Under the pieces are notes generated by a model. That model worked only from the letters and a program-made list of their open reading frames with translations, was not told the DNA's origin and did no database searches. This document shows positions 1 through 11,187 of a stretch of 64,000 bases of DNA, piece after piece. The position numbers were made by a program, and so were the translations under genes. The stretch lies in assembly GCF_000355675.1 (NCBI RefSeq), contig NC_020888.1:1399001-1463000 (forward strand), in the 5' to 3' direction. This DNA is from Thalassolituus oleivorans MIL-1 (GTDB taxonomy: Bacteria > Pseudomonadota > Gammaproteobacteria > Pseudomonadales > Oceanobacteraceae). The first letter of the stretch is position 1, and every line of letters begins with the position of its first letter.

Positions 1-175
1 GGAGCAAGTTTATGGAACTGGATTTCGAAAATTAACTGTCATAACTGGCGTTATCAGTAGATACGTTAATATGGGCTACGCGGTACTTTTATTTTTTCTG
101 GGGGAGGGAACTAGTAAAATTTTTGCCGTGGTCTAAGAAATCTTGAGCGAGAGTTGAAATTGACCTTATCACTAA
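1..175. other. Left edge, no assignable gene
   Basis: This stretch lies between the window edge and the first tRNA gene. Two plus-strand frames stay open from the edge and stop at about 33 and 136, so it could hold the last codons of a gene that starts outside the window. Nothing in the short peptides is recognisable. No terminator-like hairpin was seen. Confidence 0.3.
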
Positions 176-261
176 TGGTGCCCAAGGAGAGACTCGAACT
201 CTCACGAGCATAGCTCACAGCGACCTGAACACTGCGTGTCTACCAATTCCACCACTTGGGC
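176..261 (-). tRNA. tRNA-Leu (anticodon CAG)
   Basis: On the minus strand the sequence folds as a class II tRNA of 86 nt with an encoded CCA end. The acceptor stem pairs GCCCAAG with CTTGGGC. The D-loop has the leucine-type GGTAGAC. The anticodon stem CAGTG/CGCTG encloses the loop TTCAGGT, giving anticodon CAG. A variable arm and the T-arm GTTCGAGTC follow. It reads CUG leucine codons. A second leucine tRNA lies 58 bp away on the same strand, probably in the same transcript. Confidence 0.95.
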
Positions 262-319
262 CCTACGTTATTGTTGCAAGGCGCAACGAATAACGGAAAG
301 TAACTTCACGACAATAATT

Positions 320-406
320 TGGTACCAGAGGCCGGACTCGAACCGGCACACCCGCAAAGGCGGGGGATTTTGAATCCCCTGCGTCTACCAATTTCGCCAC
401 TCTGGC
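320..406 (-). tRNA. tRNA-Leu (anticodon CAA)
   Basis: This is a class II tRNA of 87 nt on the minus strand with encoded CCA. The acceptor stem pairs GCCAGAG with CTCTGGT, the first pair being G-U. The anticodon stem GGGGA/TCCCC encloses TTCAAAA, giving anticodon CAA, which reads UUG. The variable arm is a G/C-rich hairpin and the T-arm contains GTTCGAGTC. It lies upstream of the CAG leucine tRNA in transcription order and is divergent from queA. Confidence 0.95.
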
Positions 407-597
407 AAATCATCATCGGTCAGTGGCCGCGTATATTACTGCCAAAAGAAAAAGTGTCAACAGTTTTTTTCTAATGATTTCCTTAACTTAGTGCTTCATC
501 TCCGGTAATCTTGCGCACCTATTGAATAAGTGGCTGTTAGACCCCAATTAGGTCTACTGCGGCGACAGAGCTACGTTATTGGTTAACTTTTTAAATT

Positions 598-2840
<2,243 letters not shown>

Positions 2841-2884
2841 ACTGTTCGATTTAATTTGTTTTAAACATTGGGAGAAGATATTTC

Positions 2885-3250
2885 ATGAAAGTAATTTTGG
2901 CAGCAATGGCCCTGTTGGCGTCTGGTGCAGCATTAGCAGAAGGTCCGGCTGTATCTCAAGACCCTATGGGTATGACAGGTCAGTTGGTTTTCCTCGGTGG
3001 TTTTTTAGTTATTTTCTACTTCTTGTTGTGGCGTCCACAAAGCAAGCGTCAGAAAGAACATAAAAATCTGATGGGTAATTTGGCTGCTGGCGATGAAGTC
3101 ATTACTGCTGGCGGTATGCTGGGTAAAGTGATTAAGGTAACTGAAGAATATGTCGTCATCGAAGTGGCTGCCAATATTCAGTTCCCAGTGCAAAAAGTAG
3201 CAGTAACTGCAGTGCTTCCAAAAGGCACTATCAAAGAGGTTAAGGCGTAA
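2885..3250 (+). CDS. yajC: Sec translocase accessory protein YajC
   Basis: YajC is a small inner-membrane subunit that associates with SecD and SecF in the Sec holotranslocon. The 121-residue product has a hydrophobic segment near residues 28-48 (LVFLGGFLVIFYFLLW) followed by the conserved basic RPQSKRQKEHK stretch and a soluble domain with GGMLGKV. A GGAGAAG ribosome binding site precedes the ATG. It lies 44 bp after tgt and before secD, the usual gammaproteobacterial order. Confidence 0.95.
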   Translation: MKVILAAMALLASGAALAEGPAVSQDPMGMTGQLVFLGGFLVIFYFLLWRPQSKRQKEHKNLMGNLAAGDEVITAGGMLGKVIKVTEEYVVIEVAANIQFPVQKVAVTAVLPKGTIKEVKA

Positions 3251-3267
3251 CGCCAACCTGATCCCAA

Positions 3268-3295
3268 GACGGTCTCCGAATGGAGGCCGTCTTTG
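3268..3295 (+). terminator. Hairpin between yajC and secD
   Basis: The arms GACGGTCTCC and GGAGGCCGTC pair with one G-U pair around a GAAT loop and are followed by TTTGT. The weak U-tract suggests partial termination or an RNA-stability element that could lower secDF relative to yajC. An in-frame ATG at 3280 lies inside the hairpin, which argues against using it as the secD start. Confidence 0.55.
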
Positions 3296-3324
3296 TATGT
3301 ATTAGAAGGAATAAGGGCAGTCCT

Positions 3325-5184
3325 ATGCTCAATAAATACCCGTTGTGGAAAAACCTCCTGATAGTGGTGGTGTTGGTTCTATCCGTTATTTATGCCGCAC
3401 CAAACCTATATCCGCCAGATCCAGCGATTCAAATTACGCCGTCGCGATCCGGTGCTGAATTAACTGAAGAAACCTTATCGCGTGTTCACAAGTCACTAGA
3501 CGACGCCGGAATTGAGTTTTTTGGTGAAGAGCAAAACGGCCAAACTGCGCTGTTGCGATTGCGCTCTTCTGATGCGCAACTACCCGCTAAATCCGCTGTG
3601 CAGCGTGTCATTGGTGATGAATTCATTGTTGCTTTGAACTTGGCGCCAACGACACCTCAGTGGCTGATTGATTTGGGCGCAGGTCCAATGACGCTAGGTC
3701 TAGATTTGAGTGGTGGTGTTCACTTTCTAATGGAAGTGGATATGGACGAATATGTGACTGGCAAGATTAACAATTATCGCCAAGAACTGCGTACTCGCTT
3801 GCGTGAAGAAAATATCAAATATCGCCGCGTCGTGGTTGAAGACAAGACCTTACGTTTGAGTTTTGATGCGGCGGAAGTGCGCGGCGATGCGCGTAACTTT
3901 ATTGCTAAGTCATATCGTGAATTTGTGATTACGGACGAGCAAGAAGGGCAATACTTTGATTTATTGCTGACCATTAATGAACAGCAGATCAAGTCGTTTG
4001 AAGATTATGCATTGAAGCAAAACTTAACCACTATCCGCAATCGTGTGAATGAGTTGGGCGTTGCTGAGCCTTTGGTCCAGCGTCAGGGTCGTAATCGCAT
4101 CGTGGTTGAATTACCGGGTGTACAGGATACAGCTGAAGCGAAAAAGATTTTAGGCAAGGCAGCCAACCTTGAATTCCGTTTGGAAGCTCTGCCAGGTGTG
4201 AGTCGCTTTCAAACAGAGGAATATCCATTCCGCGCGGATGAGTATCGTACGGCTAAGTTAGAGAAAACGGTCATCACTAACGGTGATAGCGTAACGAATG
4301 CTAAGCCATCGTTTGATGAAAACGGTATGCCACAGGTGAATATTGATCTCGACGCTAAAGGCGGCGCGATGATGACACAGGTAACTGCTAAGGCGATTCA
4401 GCGTCGTATGGCCGTGTTGTTCGTCGAGCGTAAGCCGAAAACAACGTACGAGTTGGTTGACGGTGTAGAGCAGCCGAAAACAATTCAAATTACAGAAAAG
4501 TCGATTATCTCCTTGGCCACCATTCAAAGTACTTTGGGCAATAGCTTCCGCATTACGGGCCTAGAATCGGGTGAGGCGTCAGAGTTGTCTTTGTTGCTAC
4601 GTGCTGGAGCCTTGGCTGCGCCAATGTACTTCGTTGAAGAACGTACTGTGGGGCCGAGCTTAGGTAAAGAAAACATTCAAATGGGCGTTCAGTCGGTAGT
4701 TATCGGCTTGGGCCTAGTGCTGTTGGCTATGACTGTCTTCTATCGCGTGTTTGGTATCGTGGCCAATATTGCTTTGCTTGCGAATATTGTAGTTCTAGTG
4801 GCGTTGATGTCGATTATTGGTGCCACACTCACGCTACCTGGTATTGCCGGTATCGTATTAACTGTCGGTATGGCAGTGGATGCGAACGTATTGATTTTTG
4901 CTCGTATTCGAGAAGAAATGAAAAACGGACGCTCGCCTCAACAAGCGATTCATGAAGGTTATGATCGTGCATTCTTAACGATCTTTGATGCGAACTTAAC
5001 CACGTTAATTGTAGCGGTGATTCTATTTGCCGTGGGAACGGGTCCGGTGAAAGGTTTTGCGGTTACTTTATCGTTCGGTATTTTGACCTCTATGTTTACA
5101 GCGATTGTAGTAACTCGCGCGATTGTTAACCTGATCTATGGTGGCCGTCGTGTTGAGTCACTGTCGATAGGAGGCAAAGTATGA
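3325..5184 (+). CDS. secD: Protein translocase subunit SecD
   Basis: SecD is an RND-superfamily inner-membrane protein that, with SecF, uses the proton or sodium gradient to complete protein export on the periplasmic side. The start at 3325 gives MLNKYPLWKN, the usual SecD N-terminus, and 619 residues (E. coli 615). The longer frame from 3280 begins inside a hairpin. Visible features are an N-terminal membrane segment, the LGLDLSGGVHFLMEV motif near residue 115, a large periplasmic domain, and a C-terminal membrane block with GIVLTVGMAVDANVLIF. The stop overlaps the secF start as ATGA. Confidence 0.97.
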   Translation: MLNKYPLWKNLLIVVVLVLSVIYAAPNLYPPDPAIQITPSRSGAELTEETLSRVHKSLDDAGIEFFGEEQNGQTALLRLRSSDAQLPAKSAVQRVIGDEFIVALNLAPTTPQWLIDLGAGPMTLGLDLSGGVHFLMEVDMDEYVTGKINNYRQELRTRLREENIKYRRVVVEDKTLRLSFDAAEVRGDARNFIAKSYREFVITDEQEGQYFDLLLTINEQQIKSFEDYALKQNLTTIRNRVNELGVAEPLVQRQGRNRIVVELPGVQDTAEAKKILGKAANLEFRLEALPGVSRFQTEEYPFRADEYRTAKLEKTVITNGDSVTNAKPSFDENGMPQVNIDLDAKGGAMMTQVTAKAIQRRMAVLFVERKPKTTYELVDGVEQPKTIQITEKSIISLATIQSTLGNSFRITGLESGEASELSLLLRAGALAAPMYFVEERTVGPSLGKENIQMGVQSVVIGLGLVLLAMTVFYRVFGIVANIALLANIVVLVALMSIIGATLTLPGIAGIVLTVGMAVDANVLIFARIREEMKNGRSPQQAIHEGYDRAFLTIFDANLTTLIVAVILFAVGTGPVKGFAVTLSFGILTSMFTAIVVTRAIVNLIYGGRRVESLSIGGKV

Positions 5185-6089
5185 AAACGATGAACTTTAT
5201 GAAGTTTCGCCACGTCGCGACTATTCTATCGTTAACCTTGCTGGTTATTTCTTTAGCCGCTATTGCCATGCGTGGTTTGAATCTAGGTTTGGATTTCACC
5301 GGTGGAACCTTGCTGGAAGTACAGTATGAAACGCCTGTGCCAATTGAAGGAATTTCTGCGGTACTGAATAACGCAGGATATCGCGATGTAACCGTGCAGA
5401 ACTTCGGTTCTGAAACGGATGTGTTGGTGCGGATGTCTGAATCATTTCGTGATGATTTGGGTGGTGAAGTGCTCGGGCTATTACAAGCCGACAGTACGGG
5501 CAATCAGTTGACGCTCTTGCGCAGTGAATTTGTGGGTGCGAACGTCGGCGAAGAATTGCGTGACCAAGGCGGTATGGCTTTATTGCTAGCACTTGCTGTC
5601 GTCATGATTTACGTTGCAGCGCGCTTTCAGTTTAAGTTTTCGGTCGGTGCGGTGATGTCGTTGTTTCACGACGTTATCATTATCATCGGTATGTTTGCCT
5701 TGTTTCAGTGGGAGTTTGACCTGACGGTAATGGCCGCTTTATTGGCTGTTATTGGTTATTCCTTGAACGATACGATCGTTGTTGATGACCGTATTCGTGA
5801 GAATTTCCGTATTCTGCGCGAAGGCGATTCAACTTACATCATCAATGAATCATTGACGCAAACCTTAGATCGAACGCTGATGACATCGGCAACTACCGCA
5901 CTTGTGGTGTTGGCATTGATGTTGTTTGGCGGCGATATGATTCATAACTTCTCAGTGGCCATGATGATCGGTTTGGTTGTTGGTACCTATTCTTCGATCT
6001 ACATTTCGGCGAATATTTTACTGGCGATGAACATTAGCCGTGAAGATCTGATGCCTCCAGAGTTAGAAGAAATAGACGATCGCCCGTAA
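5181..6089 (+). CDS. secF: Protein translocase subunit SecF
   Basis: SecF is the partner of SecD in the export motor. The 302-residue product has an N-terminal membrane helix, the LGLDFTGGTLLEV motif near residue 36, and a six-helix core with VIGYSLNDTIVVDDRIREN near residue 193. Its start overlaps the secD stop by four bases, indicating translational coupling. A rho-independent terminator follows and closes the queA-to-secF transcription block. Confidence 0.97.
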   Translation: MKTMNFMKFRHVATILSLTLLVISLAAIAMRGLNLGLDFTGGTLLEVQYETPVPIEGISAVLNNAGYRDVTVQNFGSETDVLVRMSESFRDDLGGEVLGLLQADSTGNQLTLLRSEFVGANVGEELRDQGGMALLLALAVVMIYVAARFQFKFSVGAVMSLFHDVIIIIGMFALFQWEFDLTVMAALLAVIGYSLNDTIVVDDRIRENFRILREGDSTYIINESLTQTLDRTLMTSATTALVVLALMLFGGDMIHNFSVAMMIGLVVGTYSSIYISANILLAMNISREDLMPPELEEIDDRP

Positions 6090-6106
6090 GTCCGGCGATT
6101 AAGTAT

Positions 6107-6145
6107 GCCCGATAGCGCGTCAGTGCTGTCGGGCTTTGTTGTTTT
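6107..6145 (+). terminator. Rho-independent terminator after secF
   Basis: The arms GCCCGATAGC and GCTGTCGGGC pair with one G-U pair and are followed by TTTGTTGTTTT. It lies 18 bp after the secF stop codon. Confidence 0.85.
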
Positions 6146-6187
6146 ATAGGCTGAAGTTTATAGCCAGAATTAGTGTGAAGGTGTTCT

Positions 6188-7036
6188 TTGCTTAGTTATC
6201 GCCATTCGTTTCATGCAGGAAATTTTGCTGATGTACTGAAGCATCAGGTGTTGGTTCATGTGTTGCGTTATATGGGACAGAAAGATAAGCCCTATGCGTA
6301 CATTGATACCCACGCAGGCGCCGGTGTTTATGCATTGAGTTCGACACACGCGACCAAAAATCGCGAGTTCGATACGGGTATTGGCCCTCTGCGCGAGGAT
6401 CAAACACCTGAGTTGAATGATTATCTGCAAACGGTGGTGCAGTGTGATGAGGCTGCAAATAAAATTCGAACCAGCCGTGAAGGCTACTATCCAGGATCAC
6501 CAGAAATAGCCCGTCAATGGATGCGTCCTTATGACAAGGGATTTCTCTATGAGCTGCACCCAACGGATTTCGATTTACTTAATGATCATCTTGGTCGAGA
6601 TCGACGTTTTATCGTGGAACAAAGCGATGGCTTCCAAGGGCTGATTGCGCGCTTACCGCCGCAAAGCCGCAGAGGCGTGGTTTTGATGGATCCTCCATAC
6701 GAGTTGAAGTCGGATTACGACAATGCTATTTCAACTCTGGTAAAGGCCCATAAGCGCTTCGCTACAGGTGTTTTTGCGCTTTGGTATCCAGTGGTCGAGC
6801 GGGAGCGAGTGCATCGTATGGAGGCGGCTTTGATAAAGTCTGGCATACGTAATATCCAATTATTTGAACTGGGTATCGGTTCTGACACGTTAGAACATGG
6901 TATGACTTCTTCTGGGATGATAGTAATTAATCCACCTTGGACGCTAAAGGCCGAACTGGATAAGCTATTACCATATTTGGCCAGCACTTTATCGGCAGAA
7001 GGAGTATGGCGAAGCGAGGTGTTAGTGCAGGAGTAA
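6188..7036 (+). CDS. rlmJ: 23S rRNA (adenine-2030-N6)-methyltransferase RlmJ
   Basis: RlmJ methylates A2030 of 23S rRNA using S-adenosylmethionine. The 282-residue product begins MLSYRHSFHAGNFADVLKH, which matches the E. coli YhiR/RlmJ start closely, has the DTHAGAG cofactor-binding motif near residue 39 and the catalytic DPPYEL motif near residue 168. The start codon is TTG, supported by AAGGTG five bases upstream and by the conserved N-terminus. It is a single gene after the secF terminator. Confidence 0.95.
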   Translation: MLSYRHSFHAGNFADVLKHQVLVHVLRYMGQKDKPYAYIDTHAGAGVYALSSTHATKNREFDTGIGPLREDQTPELNDYLQTVVQCDEAANKIRTSREGYYPGSPEIARQWMRPYDKGFLYELHPTDFDLLNDHLGRDRRFIVEQSDGFQGLIARLPPQSRRGVVLMDPPYELKSDYDNAISTLVKAHKRFATGVFALWYPVVERERVHRMEAALIKSGIRNIQLFELGIGSDTLEHGMTSSGMIVINPPWTLKAELDKLLPYLASTLSAEGVWRSEVLVQE

Positions 7037-7440
7037 GTAAATAGGCATTAAAACTTTAAGTCTATTGGGCTGTTTAAGCTTAGAAATGAACTGGGTAAGT
7101 TTATTTCTGAATAAGCGGCCTGTGGCCGCCAAAGTGATTGCGCGTTGGCGCATTTGAATGTTATCACTACGGTTGCAGAATCGACGTGTGTCGGTAACGT
7201 TTAAATCAGTTGCTTGAAGCAATCTGTGATGAATAAAAATAAAAAAATATGACAATATAGGTCATTGTGTTTATTAACACTTTATAACAATTCAGAAAGC
7301 GGTATCCTCCGCGTCCCTGCCTTAAATCTGCAAATGAGTAGGTTAGGTAGGCTAGCGTTAGGATGCAGTGAATTCACAGTGTCATGGGAATTCAAGAGAC
7401 ACGTAGCTGATGCTGAATTGACAATAAAAAAGGATACGGA
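7037..7440. other. 404-bp intergenic region
   Basis: No gene is supported here. Two short hairpins follow rlmJ: GCGGCC-TGT-GGCCGC at 7115-7129 and TGCGC-GTTG-GCGCA at 7139-7152, the second followed by TTT. They could weakly end rlmJ transcription. The stretch at about 7230-7290 is strongly A/T-rich and probably holds the promoter of the 7441 gene, but no convincing -35/-10 pair was found. Confidence 0.4.
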
Positions 7441-8574
7441 ATGAGCGCCAAGACATTTCTCACCATACTACTGGGTACTTTGTTGGGGGTATCTCAAGTG
7501 TACGCCGCTACGTCGTCAGACGATTTAGCCGGTAAACGCCTTGATAAACTCGAAACAACGGTAATGAACCCTAATTTGCCGCTGGAAAAGCGTATTCGTG
7601 CGTTACGCAAGTTATATTCTGATCAGTTTGTGAACGGAAAGATTGATCGCACTTTCTGTATCTGGGATCCGCTCGGCAAGTCAGGCCCAATCGCCTCTGC
7701 TGCAGATGATCAAAAGCTTCGTTCTTTGCATTATGGTATGGATCTAACGATTATTGCTTACCAAGACGAGAAGAAGCTGGTCGATGAACTGCGTTCTGGC
7801 GATGTGTGCGACGCAGCACTCATCAGTGGTGGCAGTGCTCTCGAATTTAATCGTTTTTCCGGCACTATCGAATCAATGGGGGGGTTGCCTGAACGTCAAC
7901 ATCTTCAGTTGTTAATGCAGGTTTTGGCCAGCCCTAAAATGGCTGATCGCCTAACTGGTGATGAGTATGTGTTCTTGGGCTTGGCGACTATCGGCGGTAC
8001 TTATGCGTTTATGGGTGATCGCTCGCAACGTAGTTTGATGTCACTGAAAAATCGTAAATTAGCGATCTCGGAAGATGACCCTGCAATGGCGGCTATCGCA
8101 TCTTCAATTCGAGCGGATGCCGTACCGGGTAGCATGATGGCTTCCGTGCAGACATTTGCCGATGGCGAAACATCATCAATGATTTCATCAATTATTGCTT
8201 ACTTAGTAATGGGTAGCGGGCAGGTGAGTCCTAACATTGGTATTTTGCGTGAGCCTCTTGCTCAGTCAACGGTACAGCTAATTGGTCGTTTGGATAAGTT
8301 TCCTGCTGGTTTAGCGCAGATTCTGCGAGAAGACTTCCTGTTTAAATTCGAAAACTACGCGCGTCGCGTGGACAAAGAACAGGCCATTATTCCTGAGAAT
8401 TTCTGGATCGACATGAATGAAGCGGATAAGGCAAAACAAGAAATAATGTTGCGCGATGTTCGTCTCAAGTTGCGTGATCAAGGCGTTTATGATCCTGCGA
8501 TGTTACGTTTAGAGCGTAAAATTCGTTGTAAGTTTGCACCGGGCCGCGATGAGTGTACTAATCCGGTAGAATAA
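7441..8574 (+). CDS. Periplasmic putative solute-binding protein (DUF6091-like)
   Basis: The 377-residue product begins with a classical signal peptide (hydrophobic residues 5-20, cleavage likely after VYA near residue 22), so it should be periplasmic. The body resembles the large-lobe pattern of extracytoplasmic solute-binding proteins, with a segment near residues 85-125 (GMDLTIIAYQDEKKLVDEL then GDVCDAALISG) like a ligand-recognising domain. I associate it tentatively with the DUF6091 family seen in marine gammaproteobacteria; no ligand can be named. Cysteines occur in FCIWDP, GDVCDA and the C-terminal RCKF...DECTN. AAGGA precedes the ATG. No transporter membrane gene is adjacent. Confidence 0.75.
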   Translation: MSAKTFLTILLGTLLGVSQVYAATSSDDLAGKRLDKLETTVMNPNLPLEKRIRALRKLYSDQFVNGKIDRTFCIWDPLGKSGPIASAADDQKLRSLHYGMDLTIIAYQDEKKLVDELRSGDVCDAALISGGSALEFNRFSGTIESMGGLPERQHLQLLMQVLASPKMADRLTGDEYVFLGLATIGGTYAFMGDRSQRSLMSLKNRKLAISEDDPAMAAIASSIRADAVPGSMMASVQTFADGETSSMISSIIAYLVMGSGQVSPNIGILREPLAQSTVQLIGRLDKFPAGLAQILREDFLFKFENYARRVDKEQAIIPENFWIDMNEADKAKQEIMLRDVRLKLRDQGVYDPAMLRLERKIRCKFAPGRDECTNPVE

Positions 8575-8587
8575 CTTTCTGTAGTGA

Positions 8588-9511
8588 TTAGTCAGGTTGT
8601 GGAGTGATATCACTCCACAATCTTCCGCTTTGAGCGCGTTCCGTCATTTCCCTAACAGCACTGTGCGTTACCTTTCTTTCTGCCGCGATGGCGTAGAACT
8701 CTTGTTTAAGTTCGGCAATTATTCCGATTTTAATTACTTTATAACGCTGGCAAATTTCATCTGCAATCACTGCAGGTGCGAAGAAATAGCCGTGTCCTTG
8801 GCTACCAAAAGCTTTCATTAGAGCGGAATCATCAAACTCGCCCGCAACTCTGACGGTGAGTTCGCGGCGTTGGAACCAGCTAAGTAAGTTGGTTCGCAAA
8901 GCGGATGATGAGTCGGTAGGTAGAAGGACGGGTGAATTGTTTAGGCATTCCGGAAAGCTCTGGTTGCCGTTATGAAGATTCGAGGTTGCGAAGCACGCAA
9001 TAGAGCTTTGCCCTAGAAGATGATTGAAGCATTTTACATTCATACCAGCTGGCATTGGGCTATCAGCCAGAACAACGTCGAGTCTGTGTACCGCCAGCTC
9101 CCCAAGCAGTGCTGTCATTTGCTCTTCGCGACATATCAGACGCATCGGCTCAGCGGATGCTAGTACTGGAGCCAACAGTTTATGTGCGATGGATTTTGGC
9201 AGGGCATCGACAATGCCTACACGTAATTCCATCGGGCGAAGGCTGACGCCGAGTTGCAGTACCTCTTGCAGCTCATCTCCAAGACGGAAAATGTCGCGGC
9301 TGTAATCAAGTACGAGGCGTCCCGTATCGGTGAGTTCTAGGCCTCGACCAGATTTTTGAAAAAGCGGTGTGCCCAGCTCATCTTCTAGAGTACGCAGTTG
9401 TCCGCTTATGGTTTGTGGCGTAACGTTCAATTTTTCAGCCGCGGCTTGAACGCTAGCGAGCTCTGCTACAGTATGAAAATACTGCAAATGCTTGTAGTTG
9501 AGACGTTTCAT
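8588..9511 (-). CDS. LysR-family regulator, NhaR-like
   Basis: This 307-residue regulator has an N-terminal winged HTH (residues 1-60) and a LysR substrate-binding domain. The N-terminus (NYKHLQYFHTVAE, then LNVTPQTISGQLRTLE and GRGLELTDTG) resembles NhaR, the activator of sodium/proton antiporter genes, more than typical LysR proteins. No antiporter gene is nearby, so its target is uncertain. It is divergent from the YccA-like gene with 98 bp between the starts, which makes that gene or autoregulation a candidate target. The gene is convergent with the 7441 gene, with only 13 bp between the stops. Confidence 0.85.
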   Translation of the reverse strand: MKRLNYKHLQYFHTVAELASVQAAAEKLNVTPQTISGQLRTLEDELGTPLFQKSGRGLELTDTGRLVLDYSRDIFRLGDELQEVLQLGVSLRPMELRVGIVDALPKSIAHKLLAPVLASAEPMRLICREEQMTALLGELAVHRLDVVLADSPMPAGMNVKCFNHLLGQSSIACFATSNLHNGNQSFPECLNNSPVLLPTDSSSALRTNLLSWFQRRELTVRVAGEFDDSALMKAFGSQGHGYFFAPAVIADEICQRYKVIKIGIIAELKQEFYAIAAERKVTHSAVREMTERAQSGRLWSDITPQPD

Positions 9512-9609
9512 ACTTCGAAAAAACCGAGTGATAGCCTAAAGATAATTCGAATATTATTTTATATTGTGCTTGAATACAATCTACGTCATATCATCAAAAG
9601 GAGTGGATT

Positions 9610-10347
9610 ATGAACCGCCCAGATTATTTAAATTCAGATAAACCTCAGAGTGTCGCTCAAGTGGCTAGCGTTTCTCCGGTGGAATCCTATCAAGAGACGC
9701 AGGTAAATCGCCCTGAGTATGCGGTTGATGGCGCAAAAGTATTGCGTAACACCTATGCCTTGTTGGCCATGACTTTGATTTTCAGCGCTGGAACAGCGGC
9801 GTTGTCGATGGCGTTTAATTTGCCGCATCCAGGAATCATCATTACCTTGGTTGGTTTCTATGGCTTGTTGTTTGCGATTGAGAAAACCAAAAATAGCGGA
9901 ATGGGCATCGTGCTTACCTTCGCACTGACTGGATTCATGGGTCTAACTTTAGGTCCTATTGTTTCGATGTACGCTAAGTTGCCAGGTGGTACTGCGACGA
10001 TTGCAACTGCTTTGGGTCTAACGGGTTTGATCTTCGTTGCTATGTCCGGTTGGGTGCTATCAACTGGTAAAGACCTCAGTAACATGGGTAAGACCTTAAT
10101 GGTTGGTATCCTAGTTGCCTTTGGCCTAGGTATCGCGAACATCTTTATTGGTCTGCCGATGATCTCTCTAGCTGTATCTGCCATGTTCATTGTCTTGATG
10201 AGTGGCATGATTGCTTACCAGACAAGTGCAATTTTACATGGTGGTGAAACTAACTACATTTCGGCAACAGTGACCTTGTATGTATCGATCTACAACCTGT
10301 TCCTGAGCTTATTGCAGATTCTGGGTGTGATGGGCTCAGACGATTGA
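9610..10347 (+). CDS. Bax inhibitor-1/YccA family inner-membrane protein
   Basis: The 245-residue product has a hydrophilic N-terminus of about 45 residues followed by seven predicted membrane helices, the topology of the BI-1/YccA family. E. coli YccA is a substrate and modulator of the FtsH protease and protects the Sec translocon. The helices include LRNTYALLAMTLIFSAGTAA near residue 46 and the C-terminal SIYNLFLSLLQILG motif typical of the family. AAGGAG precedes the ATG. A strong terminator follows. Confidence 0.92.
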   Translation: MNRPDYLNSDKPQSVAQVASVSPVESYQETQVNRPEYAVDGAKVLRNTYALLAMTLIFSAGTAALSMAFNLPHPGIIITLVGFYGLLFAIEKTKNSGMGIVLTFALTGFMGLTLGPIVSMYAKLPGGTATIATALGLTGLIFVAMSGWVLSTGKDLSNMGKTLMVGILVAFGLGIANIFIGLPMISLAVSAMFIVLMSGMIAYQTSAILHGGETNYISATVTLYVSIYNLFLSLLQILGVMGSDD

Positions 10348-10397
10348 TTTTAGCCTGAGGGGGCTATTGTAAGAATTCTTTGTGCTCAAAGAGGGTT

Positions 10398-10429
10398 GCC
10401 GCAAGTCCGGGATGGCTTGCGGCTTTTTT
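10398..10429 (+). terminator. Rho-independent terminator after the YccA-like gene
   Basis: The arms GCCGCAAG and CTTGCGGC are perfectly paired around a ten-base loop and followed by six T residues. Confidence 0.9.
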
Positions 10430-10477
10430 GTGTCTGAAATTTGGTCAAATTGACCGAGTTTAGGCTAGGCTTTAAGG

Positions 10478-10777
10478 ATGAAGCTTTCTCGTCTCTTTCT
10501 TATGGTTTTTCTTTTGCCATATTCGGTTTTCCTTGGTGCTGAGCCAGTGTGCTCTGATCGTGATGCCATTTCTGCCAGCAACGACAAAGCCTTGAGTTAT
10601 TTCGGTAAGCAGGGTGAGATCTTTCATGTTGCTCGGGTGCTCAAAGTTCATCATCCAAGTCGTCATAAAGAAGTTGCCAGCTACGTTAAAGTTAAAGCCA
10701 AGCGCTATAGTATTTTTACATTGGTCGATGTCGACTGTAATGCGCGTTTCATAAAACGCACCCGTCAAAACGACTAA
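10478..10777 (+). CDS. Small exported protein of unknown function
   Basis: This 99-residue product has a signal peptide (MKLSRLFLMVFLLPYSVFLG, cleavage near residue 20) and a basic mature part with cysteines near residues 25 and 87. No family was recognised. The ribosome binding site is weak (AAGG shortly before the ATG). It stands alone after a terminator and before the DUF6482 gene. A secreted or periplasmic location is inferred from the signal peptide only. Confidence 0.6.
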   Translation: MKLSRLFLMVFLLPYSVFLGAEPVCSDRDAISASNDKALSYFGKQGEIFHVARVLKVHHPSRHKEVASYVKVKAKRYSIFTLVDVDCNARFIKRTRQND

Positions 10778-10856
10778 AGAAGGCTTGGCTTAGCGCAGGA
10801 TTCTCAGTACAGTATTTCTTGTACATATCTTATGCAAAACTTACGGGTAGGTGGCG

Positions 10857-11180
10857 ATGATAACTATCAAGCAATTACGTGCCGTGCCAATAATTTCTAA
10901 GGTGATTATCCACTCTCTTGATATGAGTCTCTATCAAGTTTCTGTTTTACTTGATGGTGCGGAACATTACGTGACCGACGACAAGGGTGTGCTGCTACGT
11001 AGCTTTAAAATATTGGAATTGCAGGCGTTATTTGAGTCGTTACCGGTCGAGCAAATGGTGTTGCGTCAGCAGAGTGCATACGACGAAATGATTAATCAAC
11101 CTATGCGTCAGGGCAGTAACATGCTTGAGGTGCCTTTGGGTAACAATCGTTTAGGCTCGGCACCGCAAATATTGCATTGA
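10857..11180 (+). CDS. DUF6482-like protein
   Basis: This small cytoplasmic protein resembles the DUF6482 family found in Pseudomonas and marine gammaproteobacteria. The typical pattern is visible: IHSLDMSLYQVSVLLDGAEH followed by a short acidic turn and LLRSFKILELQALF. Function is unknown. The ATG at 10857 is preceded by AGGTG; a GTG two codons earlier overlaps that ribosome binding site and is less likely. The gene is convergent with the small ValRS-arm gene, 7 bp away. Confidence 0.7.
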   Translation: MITIKQLRAVPIISKVIIHSLDMSLYQVSVLLDGAEHYVTDDKGVLLRSFKILELQALFESLPVEQMVLRQQSAYDEMINQPMRQGSNMLEVPLGNNRLGSAPQILH

Positions 11181-11187
11181 TCAAGAG

